From NCBI GenBank assembly GCA_022791635.1, contig JAAVZL010000053.1, forward strand, positions 48,301-112,300: a stretch of DNA of 64,000 nt, written 5' to 3'. Source of the DNA: Lachnospiraceae bacterium. GTDB taxonomy: Bacteria; Bacillota; Clostridia; Lachnospirales; Lachnospiraceae. This document shows, piece by piece, positions 45,335 to 53,642 of this stretch (positions are counted from its first letter, which is position 1; the number at the start of each line of letters is the position of its first letter). A program made the position numbers and the translations under genes. The notes below the pieces were generated by a model that did no database searches, was not told the DNA's origin, and saw nothing but the letters and a program-made list of their open reading frames with translations.

Positions 45335-45790
45335 TTAATCCATATCCGGCAGGGTGCTGCTTCCCTCATCTTCCTCCGCCTGATTCCGGACCTGACTTAA
45401 AAAATCATTGACATGAAGAATTTTCTCTTTCGCCCCTGCTATAGCCCCTCTGACAGCCTCCTCCAAAGGCCCCTCATCCCCGCTTGCAAGAAAGAGTTCT
45501 ATAACCATAGACAGATTCATTCCCGTCAGATGGATAAAGTCAAGCTCTCCCATGAGAGAAAGTACGGTGTTAAAGGGTGTACCCAAAGGGATATCCGTCA
45601 GCACCACTACCGCCCCCAGGGCCAACAGCTCCGTAATTTTCTTCCGAATCTGTTCCTTTAAATGCTCCTTCTTTGTATCCCTGTCAATCTCGATGGCGTG
45701 AGCTCTCCCGTCGTGTCCTCCCACCATCCCGGCGCTTTTCACCATGGCCTGGGCCAGCGGGCCATGGGATATGAGCAGAATAGAAAACAT
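45335..45790 (-). CDS. PTS mannose-family EIIA, first copy
   Basis: 151 residues. SILLISHGPLAQAMVKSAGM carries the phospho-His, VVLTDIPLGTPFNTVLSLMG and GMNLSMVIELFLASGDEG match the family. An acidic tail (AEEDEGSSTLPDMD) is longer than in the second copy. It is 12 bp after the first EIIB and forms with it a pair at the head of the operon. Confidence 0.88.
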   Translation of the reverse strand: MFSILLISHGPLAQAMVKSAGMVGGHDGRAHAIEIDRDTKKEHLKEQIRKKITELLALGAVVVLTDIPLGTPFNTVLSLMGELDFIHLTGMNLSMVIELFLASGDEGPLEEAVRGAIAGAKEKILHVNDFLSQVRNQAEEDEGSSTLPDMD

Positions 45791-45802
45791 ATTCCTCCCC
45801 CC

Positions 45803-46246
45803 TTACACAAAAATTTCCTCATCCTCCGGTGCATTTTGAGCTACAATCACCGTTCCCCGCTCCTTAAGCACCGCCAAAGCCGCTTCGTATTCCGGGGGAA
45901 TCTTCCGCTTGTTGGGAAAATAAATCTTGTCCGCCAGGGTCAAAAGCGGGATCGGGACTCCATACTCCGAAAGCCGCAGAAATTTCACCGGTGTTTTAGC
46001 CAGCAAAATGATACTTGCATCCTCTTCCCTATGCGCCGCCAAAAATTCTGCGGCATCCGGCACGGACAAAATCTGCGGCTTTACCCAGATAGGCAGCAGG
46101 GCCTTATACATCAGGCACATAAAGGCATCCTCGATCAGCTCATCATCTGCAATCAGCAGATAGTCTGCCTTAAAAAAGCCTAACCACTGATTTACGATCT
46201 CCCCATGCACCAATCGTTCATCAACACGGCAAAGTACAATCTTCAT
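45803..46246 (-). CDS. PTS mannose-family EIIB, first copy
   Basis: 147 residues. LCRVDERLVHGEIVNQWLGF contains the active His of EIIB-man. SIILLAKTPVKFLRLSEYGV and LADKIYFPNKRKIP fit the domain, more distantly than the EIIB beside EIIC. First gene of the operon, after a good promoter and GGGAGG. It may be a second substrate-specific EIIB or a sensor that reports flux through the system. Confidence 0.87.
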   Translation of the reverse strand: MKIVLCRVDERLVHGEIVNQWLGFFKADYLLIADDELIEDAFMCLMYKALLPIWVKPQILSVPDAAEFLAAHREEDASIILLAKTPVKFLRLSEYGVPIPLLTLADKIYFPNKRKIPPEYEAALAVLKERGTVIVAQNAPEDEEIFV

Positions 46247-46291
46247 TCTTCCTCCCTATACACAAATATTACAGCCCTCTGTCTTGAGCCC

Positions 46292-46320
46292 ATTATAACA
46301 ACAAGCAGAATTGACGTAAA
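46292..46320 (-). promoter_or_regulatory. Promoter of the PTS operon
   Basis: TTTACG, 17 bp, TATAAT on the minus strand, 46 bp before the first EIIB. A palindrome AAGGTAACCTT (46332-46342) lies 12 bp upstream of the -35 box and is a possible activator site. No -24/-12 sigma-54 pattern was seen. Confidence 0.65.
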
Positions 46321-46412
46321 TTAGGCACCTCAAGGTAACCTTTTTGTCTATTCTGCTCGTTTTTTCTTTTTTTTAAAATTTTTACCTCCAAATAGAATAC
46401 CTCCTTTGGACA

Positions 46413-46447
46413 CAAAAAAACCGCCACCTTGGGGAAAGTGACGATTT
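46413..46447 (-). terminator. Intrinsic terminator of the toxin-antitoxin operon
   Basis: On the minus strand AAATCGTCACTTT pairs with AAGGTGGCGGTTT around a CCCC loop (one mismatch), followed by T7. It lies 28 bp past the toxin stop. Confidence 0.85.
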
Positions 46448-46474
46448 CAAATACAATATGTTTTTATTCTGTTG

Positions 46475-46792
46475 TTATTGAATAAGCCAGCCGTAATCCT
46501 GCCGGCAGTCAACTACATAATCGGCGTATACAATATCATCCCGAATGTGGAAAATCAGCAGATACCGTTTCTCAAATACTAAAAAACGGTAGGTATTTCT
46601 TGGGATATATTCACCTATAAGCCACGGGCATCTCTGGGGCATTGTATCTAAGGAATTAGCCGCTTTTTCAAAAAAAACAACCAGCCGTTCCGCTGCGTCC
46701 GGGCTGGCCTGCGCTAAAAATGCGGCATGATTCACAAGCATCTGCTTTGCCTGTTCTGATACAATAACCTTATATTTACTTTGTATCTCCAT
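46475..46792 (-). CDS. RelE/ParE-family toxin
   Basis: 105 residues. The start YKVIVSEQAKQMLVNHAAFL, then SPDAAERLVVFFEKAANSLD and the strands TYRFLVFEKRYLLIFHIRDD and IVYADYVVDCRQDY are the RelE/ParE fold. It overlaps the antitoxin stop by 17 bp, the usual order antitoxin-toxin. RelE members cut ribosome-bound mRNA while ParE members act on gyrase; the sequence alone does not choose. The ATG at MEIQSKYK sets the family-like start. Confidence 0.86.
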   Translation of the reverse strand: MEIQSKYKVIVSEQAKQMLVNHAAFLAQASPDAAERLVVFFEKAANSLDTMPQRCPWLIGEYIPRNTYRFLVFEKRYLLIFHIRDDIVYADYVVDCRQDYGWLIQ

Positions 46793-47063
46793 GCCCTGAC
46801 GCCTCCTTGATCGCCTCACGCATCATGGATGCAACTTCATCTACGGAATACCCTCTGCTCCCATGCATCCTGCCCTCTTCCACTGCAAGCAGTTCTTCTC
46901 TCAGTTTCAGCATGGCTTCCCGTCTATTGTAGGTATCAATATCCATAACAACCAAATCTCCCTCACCGTTTTTGGTAAGGAAAACCGGCGCTGAAGTCTT
47001 TCTGCACATATCGGCAATCTCATTATAATTCTGACGGATTGCGGCTGACGGACGAATTGTCAT
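46776..47063 (-). CDS. Phd/YefM-family antitoxin
   Basis: 95 residues. TIRPSAAIRQNYNEIADMCR begins the N-terminal DNA-binding Phd/YefM domain and PVFLTKNGEGDLVVMDIDTY is its second strand-turn-strand unit. The C-terminal helix (SVDEVASMMREAIKEAS) should wrap the toxin. GGAGGTGCCGTT stands before the ATG. It should repress its own promoter with the toxin. A -10-like TATACT region lies near 47104. Confidence 0.87.
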   Translation of the reverse strand: MTIRPSAAIRQNYNEIADMCRKTSAPVFLTKNGEGDLVVMDIDTYNRREAMLKLREELLAVEEGRMHGSRGYSVDEVASMMREAIKEASGHGDTK

Positions 47064-47221
47064 AACGGCACCTCCTATAACCTTCAATAGTATTATTCTG
47101 CCTATATTATACTTTTCTTATACTATCTGATCAATATGCATAGAAATGATTTTAAAATTTTTTCAATGAAAAATGGTCTTTTTACAGCTCCATCATTTCA
47201 CGCACCACACGATCCGCCATC

Positions 47222-48085
47222 TTAACGGCTCCCAGGCAAAGATGGACAAGGTTCCGCCTTAACATCTATCATGGAGCTTGGAATCTCCACTTGACTCCCT
47301 TTATATGCCGCCTGCGCTCTGGCCCGCTTTACCTTCATTGCCTCCGGCGTTGCTTCCACCTGCGCCCGTGTTTTCTTTCTCTCCTGTAAAACAACTCTGT
47401 CCCTTTCTATGTCTTCATGAAACGCCGCTTCTTTCTTATCGGCGCCTTCTATCGGTTCTTGTTCTTCTTCTCTCTCTCTAAAATCTTCGCTTCCAAGCTC
47501 AACTTCTTTTAATTCCTGAAGCTCCTTCTCCACCTTCTGCTTCTCTGCTTCTGTGGGAAGCTGCGCATATTCGCCGCTTTCTACAAGTTTCCTTACGGCC
47601 TCTTCCATTGCCATATTCTTTTGAAGCTCCTGCCACAGAATCCCCAGCTTGGCTCCCTCCGGTATGGCAGGATTGTTCTTTACATTGTTCACAACGCTCA
47701 GGGAAGCAGCTACCCGATTCGTCCTAACCTGCTGCACCTCTTCCTTGGTTTTGCAACTTTTCAGCTCCTTCTCATAGCTTTTCTTCTCGGCTTCTATTGC
47801 CTTCACCTTTAGATAGGTTTGAGGATCGTGCTTCTCCAGATATTCCATTTCCTCCTGGGTCAGCTTCTTGCCGGCTGCCAGCTTTGTCCGGATTTGGGAA
47901 GAAAATTTCGCCGAGCCGTCCGCCTGGGCTTTTCTTATCTCCTCTGCCTGCTGTGCTGTGGGATCCGTCAATTTTGTACTTCCGTCTGCGGTGAAGTCAT
48001 TGTCTGCTTTCTTCTTCTGCCACTTAAGCTGCATTTCCATATTTCTTGTATAATTACCCAACGATTGTATTACCGAAAAATCCAA
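47222..48085 (-). CDS. Hypothetical protein, charged coiled-coil
   Basis: 287 residues with no recognised family. No signal peptide or membrane segment. The sequence is very rich in Glu, Lys and Gln, with long heptad-like stretches (KKLTQEEMEYLEKHDPQTYL, EAEKQKVEKELQELKEVELG), so helical or coiled-coil structure is likely. The first 20 residues MDFSVIQSLGNYTRNMEMQL may be a conserved start. It sits alone between the toxin-antitoxin pair and argJ. The 121 bp upstream hold no obvious promoter of consensus strength. Confidence 0.6.
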   Translation of the reverse strand: MDFSVIQSLGNYTRNMEMQLKWQKKKADNDFTADGSTKLTDPTAQQAEEIRKAQADGSAKFSSQIRTKLAAGKKLTQEEMEYLEKHDPQTYLKVKAIEAEKKSYEKELKSCKTKEEVQQVRTNRVAASLSVVNNVKNNPAIPEGAKLGILWQELQKNMAMEEAVRKLVESGEYAQLPTEAEKQKVEKELQELKEVELGSEDFREREEEQEPIEGADKKEAAFHEDIERDRVVLQERKKTRAQVEATPEAMKVKRARAQAAYKGSQVEIPSSMIDVKAEPCPSLPGSR

Positions 48086-48205
48086 AAGCCTTCCCCCCTA
48101 ACAACTGCTCTGACCAACATCCATCCGGTGATGTTCCGCAAATCTCAAGCTCTCTTAATAAGTATATCGGCAAATATTTTCTCCTCTTAACTTGCCCAAT
48201 CCTAC

Positions 48206-49453
48206 TTATGACCGATAATCCGCATTAATCTTCACATAGTCATAAGTCAGATCGCACCCCCACGCCGTGGCGCTGGCATCGCCCATCTTCACATCTGCAA
48301 GGGCTGTCACCTCAGGCTCTGAGAGAATCCGCGTGGCCTCCTCCTCGCTGTAATCCACTGCAACGCCGTTTTCAATAATCTGAAGCCTTCCTGCCGCGCT
48401 CTCAAAGAACAGATCCACCTGCTCCGGATCAAACTCCACACCGGAATAACCCATGGCACAGAGAATCCGTCCCCAGTTGGCATCGTGTCCGTAGATAGCA
48501 GCCTTCACCAGGCTGGAGGTCACCACGGACTTACTCAAGGTCACCGCATCCTCCTTAGTTCTTGCTCCCACAATCTTTACCTCAAAGAGAGCCGTGGCTC
48601 CCTCCCCGTCCCCGGCCATCTTCCTTGCCAGATAGGTATTCACCACATTGAGGGCCGCCGCAAACTGCCTGTAGTCCTCATTTTCCTCCGTAATCTCCGG
48701 ATTGCCCGCTTCTTTGTTGGCAAGCACCAGCAGGGTGTCGTTGGTGGAGGTATCCCCGTCCACGGAAACCATATTAAAGGTATCCTTCACATCCGCGCTA
48801 ACGGCCTTTTGCAGCATTTCCTTGGAAATGGAGGCATCCGTGGTCACAAAGGCCAGCATGGTGCACATATTGGGATGGATCATTCCGGAGCCCTTGCACA
48901 TGCCGCCAATGGTCACGGTCCTGCCGCCAATCCTTGTCTCCACTGCAATCTCCTTGTGGACCGTATCCGTCGTCATTATGGCCTTGGCCGCCGCAGTTCC
49001 GCACTCCAATGTGCTTCCTTTTGCCTCCTTTAAGAGCGTAATCCCCGCTTTCAGGCGCTCTATGGGAAGCTGCATGCCGATCACGCCCGTAGAGGCCACC
49101 AGCACGGCGCTCTCCGGCACATCCAGCACCCGGCCGCACTCCTTGGCCGTGGCCTCACAGTACCCATATCCTTCCGCTCCCGTACAGGCATTGGCAATTC
49201 CGGAATTTACCACCACAGCCTGGGCAAAGGGAGACTCGGCCACGATTTTCTGATCCCATTTTACAGGGGCGGCCTTTACCACATTGGTGGTAAAGGTTCC
49301 TGCCACCAGGCAGGGGGTCCGGCTGTAAATAAGTGCCATATCATTGCGGCCCTTGTACTTAATCTCTGCCGCCGCCGCTGCCGCCTCAAAGCCCTTTGCC
49401 GCTGTAACTCCGCCTGGTATCGTCTTTATATTTTCCATATTTTTACTTTCCAT
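48206..49453 (-). CDS. argJ: Glutamate N-acetyltransferase / amino-acid acetyltransferase
   Basis: ArgJ family, 415 residues. The precursor cleaves itself before the Thr in MCTMLAFVTTD, which becomes the N-terminal nucleophile of the beta chain. LVAGTFTTNVVKAAPVKWDQ, VVNSGIANACTGAEGY and GDTSTNDTLLVLAN are typical. The enzyme returns the acetyl group from acetylornithine to glutamate; some forms also use acetyl-CoA. It ends an argC-GNAT-asparaginase-argJ unit, where argB would normally follow; here the coiled-coil gene and other loci follow instead. Start after AGGAG; an ATG five codons inside is possible. Confidence 0.95.
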   Translation of the reverse strand: MESKNMENIKTIPGGVTAAKGFEAAAAAAEIKYKGRNDMALIYSRTPCLVAGTFTTNVVKAAPVKWDQKIVAESPFAQAVVVNSGIANACTGAEGYGYCEATAKECGRVLDVPESAVLVASTGVIGMQLPIERLKAGITLLKEAKGSTLECGTAAAKAIMTTDTVHKEIAVETRIGGRTVTIGGMCKGSGMIHPNMCTMLAFVTTDASISKEMLQKAVSADVKDTFNMVSVDGDTSTNDTLLVLANKEAGNPEITEENEDYRQFAAALNVVNTYLARKMAGDGEGATALFEVKIVGARTKEDAVTLSKSVVTSSLVKAAIYGHDANWGRILCAMGYSGVEFDPEQVDLFFESAAGRLQIIENGVAVDYSEEEATRILSEPEVTALADVKMGDASATAWGCDLTYDYVKINADYRS

Positions 49454-49503
49454 CTCTCTACTCTCCTATCTATATCCTTCTGTACTTTCTGAATATGCAC
49501 TTG

Positions 49504-50523
49504 TCATTCGATATGCGGGATACTTGTGTCAAAATTAATTTTCTTATAAAAAAGAGCCTCGATCTCCTCGAAGCTTAGGCCTCCCAGCCCCAGAATCCAC
49601 ATAATCTTCGTATAGACAGCCTCCAGGGTCATATCATAAGCCTCCAGAAAACGGAACCGCTCCCGAATCCGCTTGCCCACCTCATACACATCCACATCGC
49701 TTCCCTCATAGGTTACCTGGGTGGTCATAATCAGAATCTTTTCCTCCGGCTGATACCTGCTAAGCTTAAGGAAAAATTCCTCTGCAATGCTATCGGGAAT
49801 CCCCCCTACTCCAAAGCTCTCCACAATCACACAGTCAAACTCCCGGAAAATAGGCTCCAGAATCTGCGGCTGCATGCCCGGAACCAGCTTAAGCAGAAAG
49901 ACCTTCGGGTGTACCCGGTGATAAAAAACCGGAGGCTCCTTGGGCGCTTCCTCCTTCAGATAGCGGATCACCCTGCCGTCCTGCACCACACCCAGAACGG
50001 GAAAATTGATGCTGGTAAAGGCATCAAAGCTAAAGCTCTTCACCTTTTTCGCCCGTGTGCCTGCGATCATCTGTCCGTTAAATACAATCTGTACTCCCCG
50101 GCACTCCTCCTCCATAGCCGCCGCAATGCTGTCTCTTAAGTTGCGCTTGGCATCCGTGATCTCCTGATTGATGGGTTTTTGTGAGCCTGTGAGCACCACC
50201 GGCTTTCCCAGATTCTGCATCAGATAAGAAAGAGCCCCTGCCGTGTAGGCCATGGTATCTGTTCCGTGGCAGATCACAAAGCCGTCGTAGGCTTCATAAT
50301 GCTCCTCCACCGCAGTCGTAAGCTTCAGCCAGTGCTCCCAGGTCAGATTAGTGCTGTCCAGACGACAGACCTCCAGGGTATCAATCTGGCATGTCTCTTT
50401 GAGATCCTCCAGCCCTTTTAGAAGCTCGTCCGCACAAAGGGCCGGCGCAAGACCTCTTGCCGTGGCGGCGGAGGCGATAGTGCCCCCTGTGGTCAGCATC
50501 AGTATTTTTTTCTTATCGTTCAT
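49504..50523 (-). CDS. ansA: L-asparaginase, type I (cytoplasmic)
   Basis: 339 residues, no signal peptide. LMLTTGGTIASAATARGLAP carries the first catalytic Thr and GFVICHGTDTMAYTAGALSY the second Thr with the following Asp and Lys. LTGSQKPINQEITDAKRNLR completes the pattern. It makes aspartate and ammonia from asparagine. Aspartate is the co-substrate of ArgG, which could explain its place between argJ and argC. The spacing of 50 bp to argJ and 11 bp to the GNAT gene suggests one transcript. The length is typical of the type I dimer/tetramer enzymes. Confidence 0.93.
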   Translation of the reverse strand: MNDKKKILMLTTGGTIASAATARGLAPALCADELLKGLEDLKETCQIDTLEVCRLDSTNLTWEHWLKLTTAVEEHYEAYDGFVICHGTDTMAYTAGALSYLMQNLGKPVVLTGSQKPINQEITDAKRNLRDSIAAAMEEECRGVQIVFNGQMIAGTRAKKVKSFSFDAFTSINFPVLGVVQDGRVIRYLKEEAPKEPPVFYHRVHPKVFLLKLVPGMQPQILEPIFREFDCVIVESFGVGGIPDSIAEEFFLKLSRYQPEEKILIMTTQVTYEGSDVDVYEVGKRIRERFRFLEAYDMTLEAVYTKIMWILGLGGLSFEEIEALFYKKINFDTSIPHIE

Positions 50524-50534
50524 GGCGGATCCTC

Positions 50535-50981
50535 TTATTTATTGAATTCCTCGATATTTCTTTCATTCAGCACAAAGTCATAATAATTCAAATCCAACCG
50601 TTTTGTCCAGCCAATTCGGTTCCAAAATGCATTACCAATATCATTTTTCGTAAAGGCAATCAGGGAAACCTTGCTGATCTCTTCCTTTATCAGGGCATTC
50701 ATGGCATATACCACCATGGCCTTGCCGATGCCCCGCATCCGGTAATCCTGGTGCACACACACGTGGTAGAGACAGCCCCGCCGGCCGTCATGGCCGCAGA
50801 GAATACTTCCCACGATCTGTCCGTCCTCCAGAGCCACCACACTGGTGTCGGGATTTCGACGCAGAAACCGCTCCACCCCTTCCCTGGAGTCGTCAATGCT
50901 TCGGATGGCAAAGCCTTTGATGGTCATCCAAAGCCTGTATACGCCGTCATAATCGTCAATTGTCATTGTTCGGATTGTCAT
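50535..50981 (-). CDS. GNAT N-acetyltransferase
   Basis: 148 residues. TIRTMTIDDYDGVYRLWMTI begins a standard GNAT, VALEDGQIVGSILCGHDGRR gives central strands, and VHQDYRMRGIGKAMVVYAMN the acetyl-CoA loop. The end AFWNRIGWTKRLDLNYYDF matches the YpeA/RimI-like group. Located between argC and asparaginase in the arginine unit, 13 bp after argC. It may be a short N-acetylglutamate synthase that primes the cycle ArgJ maintains, but short GNATs have many acceptors and this is only inferred from position. Confidence 0.85.
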   Translation of the reverse strand: MTIRTMTIDDYDGVYRLWMTIKGFAIRSIDDSREGVERFLRRNPDTSVVALEDGQIVGSILCGHDGRRGCLYHVCVHQDYRMRGIGKAMVVYAMNALIKEEISKVSLIAFTKNDIGNAFWNRIGWTKRLDLNYYDFVLNERNIEEFNK

Positions 50982-50994
50982 ACCTGCACCTTCC

Positions 50995-52035
50995 TTATGG
51001 GAACATGGGCACCAGCTCCAGGCCCTCGCTCTCCTTTAAGCCGAACATGAGATTCATATTCTGAACGGCCTGTCCTGCGGCTCCCTTGACCAAATTGTCC
51101 ATAGCTCCCATGATAATGATGCGGCCGGTCCGCTCATCAATTTTAAAGCCTACGTCCACATAGTTGCTGCCCTCCACCCACTTGGTCTGGGGGCAAACGT
51201 CCCGATCGAGAACCCGGACAAAGCGCTCACAAGCATAATATTTATCATAGGCCGCCTTTACCTCCTCATAGGACGTCTCCTTTTTCAGAGAGGCATAGGC
51301 CGTAATGAGAATTCCCCGGTTCATGGGAACGAGATGGGGGGTAAAGTTCATCAGCACCGGCTCCCCCGCCGCAAGGCTAAGCTGCTCCTCAATCTCCGGC
51401 GTATGGCGGTGGGTTGCCACCCCGTAGGCCTTGATGCTCTCATTGACCTCACAGAAAAGATTGTCCACCTTGGCTCCCCGGCCTGCGCCGGAGGTTCCGG
51501 ACTTGGCGTCCACAATGATGGTGTTCGGATCAATCAGCCCTTCCTTTAACAGCGGATAGATGGAAAGGGTGGTGCAGGTGGGATAGCAGCCGGGATTGGC
51601 AATCAGCCTGGCCTTTTTCACAGCCTCCCGGTTGATCTCGCAAAGCCCATAGACAGCCTCCCCGATATATTGGGGCGTGGGGTGGTGAATGCCGTACCAC
51701 TGCTCATAGACCTTCACGTCCTTGATACGGAAATCCGCACTGAGATCCACGATCTTCGTCCGTGACAGAATCCCCTCGTTGACCAGGGAGGCGCATAGGC
51801 CCTGAGGCGTGGCCGTGAAAATCACATCCACCTCCCTGGAGAGCTCCTCCATATTGTCGTCCAGACATTTGTCCTCCACGATCTGAAACATATTCTGGTA
51901 CACCTGCGCATACCGCTTATCTATGTAGCTGCGGGAGCCGTACCATTTGATTTCAGCCTCCCTGTGGCCTGTAAGAAGCCGCACCAGCTCCGCGCCCGCG
52001 TACCCTGTCGCCCCGATAATTCCTGCTTTTATCAT
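50995..52035 (-). CDS. argC: N-acetyl-gamma-glutamyl-phosphate reductase
   Basis: 346 residues. KAGIIGATGYAGAELVRLLT is the NADP-binding start, LIANPGCYPTCTTLSIYPLL holds the catalytic Cys, and HRHTPEIEEQLSLAAG the conserved His. VEGSNYVDVGFKIDERTGRI is a C-terminal signature. It reduces acetylglutamyl phosphate to the semialdehyde. The ATG preceded by AGGAGAGAGATT is taken; the frame runs 29 codons further up with no site and includes the promoter. It heads the operon. Confidence 0.96.
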   Translation of the reverse strand: MIKAGIIGATGYAGAELVRLLTGHREAEIKWYGSRSYIDKRYAQVYQNMFQIVEDKCLDDNMEELSREVDVIFTATPQGLCASLVNEGILSRTKIVDLSADFRIKDVKVYEQWYGIHHPTPQYIGEAVYGLCEINREAVKKARLIANPGCYPTCTTLSIYPLLKEGLIDPNTIIVDAKSGTSGAGRGAKVDNLFCEVNESIKAYGVATHRHTPEIEEQLSLAAGEPVLMNFTPHLVPMNRGILITAYASLKKETSYEEVKAAYDKYYACERFVRVLDRDVCPQTKWVEGSNYVDVGFKIDERTGRIIIMGAMDNLVKGAAGQAVQNMNLMFGLKESEGLELVPMFP

Positions 52036-52061
52036 AATCTCTCTCCTCACATTTTCTTTGA

Positions 52062-52090
52062 ATTGTAATCCTGTTTCTCCCGGATTGCAA
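52062..52090 (-). promoter_or_regulatory. Promoter of argC operon
   Basis: TTGCAA, 17 bp, TACAAT on the minus strand, with a leader of about 20-25 nt. A compact dyad TGAATAATTCA (52111-52121) is just upstream of the -35 box and contains both ArgR half-sites TGAAT and ATTCA, but with a shorter centre than the classical box. The family-1 repeat starts 8 bp further up. Confidence 0.65.
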
Positions 52091-52128
52091 GCTTCTTTCC
52101 GTATTTCTTTTGAATTATTCACATTTCA

Positions 52129-52270
52129 GTTACTGTTCACTTCGTGACCAGCAACACGCTTCGCGAGGCACAGAAATCGCAAAAAGATGCGATTTCGCGC
52201 TGAAAAACTCGGGATTTCCGCACAAAATGTGCGGAAACACCTCGCGGAATAGTGGCGTGTGAACAGTAAC
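52129..52270 (+). repeat. Family-1 palindromic element, copy 2
   Basis: 142 bp with perfect 12-bp ends GTTACTGTTCAC and GTGAACAGTAAC, and the same internal hairpins as copy 1. It is the more complete copy. It fills the gap between the DUF4143 ATPase gene and the argC promoter; on that strand it follows the ATPase stop by 58 bp. The copies lie in direct orientation 47.4 kb apart. Confidence 0.88.
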
Positions 52271-52328
52271 CATTTCACGCATATATTATCACTTTTGGTA
52301 TATTTATGCAAGTATTTTATATATTTAT

Positions 52329-53543
52329 TCATTTTATCATCCCCATAAGCCATTCCAGGACATTGACTCTACGGATTCCGTCATAATCCCCTTCCGGATC
52401 CTCATCCAAAGTCAGAATCCATTTGGGATAATGATCATTAATCTTTTGCAGAGACGCCAGCTCACGCTTTAAGGCGCTTTCCTCCCGTACAGAGGCTGCA
52501 ACCTGGAAATACGTAATCCGTTTCTGTTCCATTGCCACAAAATCTACTTCCAAATCATCTACCTTTCCAACATATACGTCATAGCCGCGGCGCAACAGCT
52601 CCAAATAGACTACATTTTCCAAAATATGGCCTACATCCACAAAGCGGCTTCCCAGCAATGTATAGCGTATCCCCATATCCACTACATAATACTTTTCCAA
52701 GGTCTTTAAGTATTCTTTCCCTTTGACATTATACCGTTTTGCCTGATATACAATAAAGCTCTCCTTTAATGCGTCCACATATTTTTCAACTGTTTTTACG
52801 TCCATTTTTCTTCCCGAGGAAGTCATAGTATCTGCAATTTTCTTTGTAGACAGGGGATTTCCAATATTATCAAATACAAATCGCGCAACACTCTCCAGCA
52901 TCATAACATCGGAAATTTTCCTGCGGGTCATAAGATCCTTCACTACAACCGTATTGTAAATCCCCTCCAGATAATCGTGTAGTTCTCTGGGCTGGTCCTT
53001 TAGCTCCAACGCATAAGGGAAAGAACTGTTTTCCAGATAATCCAAATAGCATTTTGCCAAATTCCCGGTCATTTCCGTGGCTTCCGCATACTCACGGAAT
53101 GAAAGAGGCAGCATTTTAATTTCTACATATCTCCCGGAAAGCAAGGTTGCAATTTCGCCAGACAGCAGATACGCATTGGAACCGGTAATATAAATATCCA
53201 AATTCTTTTTTATATGAAAGCTATCCACTACCTCCTGCCAACCGCTTACATGCTGAACCTCATCTAAAAATACATAAGTCATTTTCTCAGGCACCGCATG
53301 CCCGACCACATAGGCATGCAGCCTCTCAGGCTCCCGCAGCTCTCGAAAATCATAATTTTCAAAATTTATGGCAATGATTTGTTCTTCCTTGACACCCTGC
53401 CCGCGTAAATAGTCCTGAAAAATCTCCATCAATGTGGACTTTCCGCACCTGCGGATGCCTGTTATAATCTTAATGACGCGCTTATCTCTCCACACAATCA
53501 GCCGTTCCAGGTACTCAGCTCGTTCCAGTCTCTTCTCTCCCAT
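52329..53543 (-). CDS. AAA-type ATPase with DUF4143 domain
   Basis: 404 residues. Walker A IITGIRRCGKSTLMEIFQDY, Walker B TYVFLDEVQHVSGWQEVVDS and sensor IYITGSNAYLLSGEIATLLS are clear. MLPLSFREYAEA and SDVMMLESVARFVFDNIGNP mark the winged-helix part, and DDLEVDFVAMEQKRITYFQV is the DUF4143 PD-(D/E)XK-like end. The ATG follows AAAGGAGGTATGGA. Such proteins are very common in anaerobes, often as accessory or defence-like singletons; their target is not known. Nothing in the neighbours hints at a partner. Confidence 0.9.
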   Translation of the reverse strand: MGEKRLERAEYLERLIVWRDKRVIKIITGIRRCGKSTLMEIFQDYLRGQGVKEEQIIAINFENYDFRELREPERLHAYVVGHAVPEKMTYVFLDEVQHVSGWQEVVDSFHIKKNLDIYITGSNAYLLSGEIATLLSGRYVEIKMLPLSFREYAEATEMTGNLAKCYLDYLENSSFPYALELKDQPRELHDYLEGIYNTVVVKDLMTRRKISDVMMLESVARFVFDNIGNPLSTKKIADTMTSSGRKMDVKTVEKYVDALKESFIVYQAKRYNVKGKEYLKTLEKYYVVDMGIRYTLLGSRFVDVGHILENVVYLELLRRGYDVYVGKVDDLEVDFVAMEQKRITYFQVAASVREESALKRELASLQKINDHYPKWILTLDEDPEGDYDGIRRVNVLEWLMGMIK

Positions 53544-53642
53544 TCCATACCTCCTTTTTATGTTATATTCTATCCAAAAAATCAAAAAATATCAATAGTT
53601 TTTGGAATATAATCCAAAAAGAAAGCCCGACAAGGTTACAGT

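Noticed and set aside
46321..46410. Sigma-54 promoter for the mannose-family PTS operon
   Set aside because: No TGGCAC-x5-TTGC type pattern occurs upstream, while a sigma-A type promoter is present. No LevR-like activator gene is in the window.
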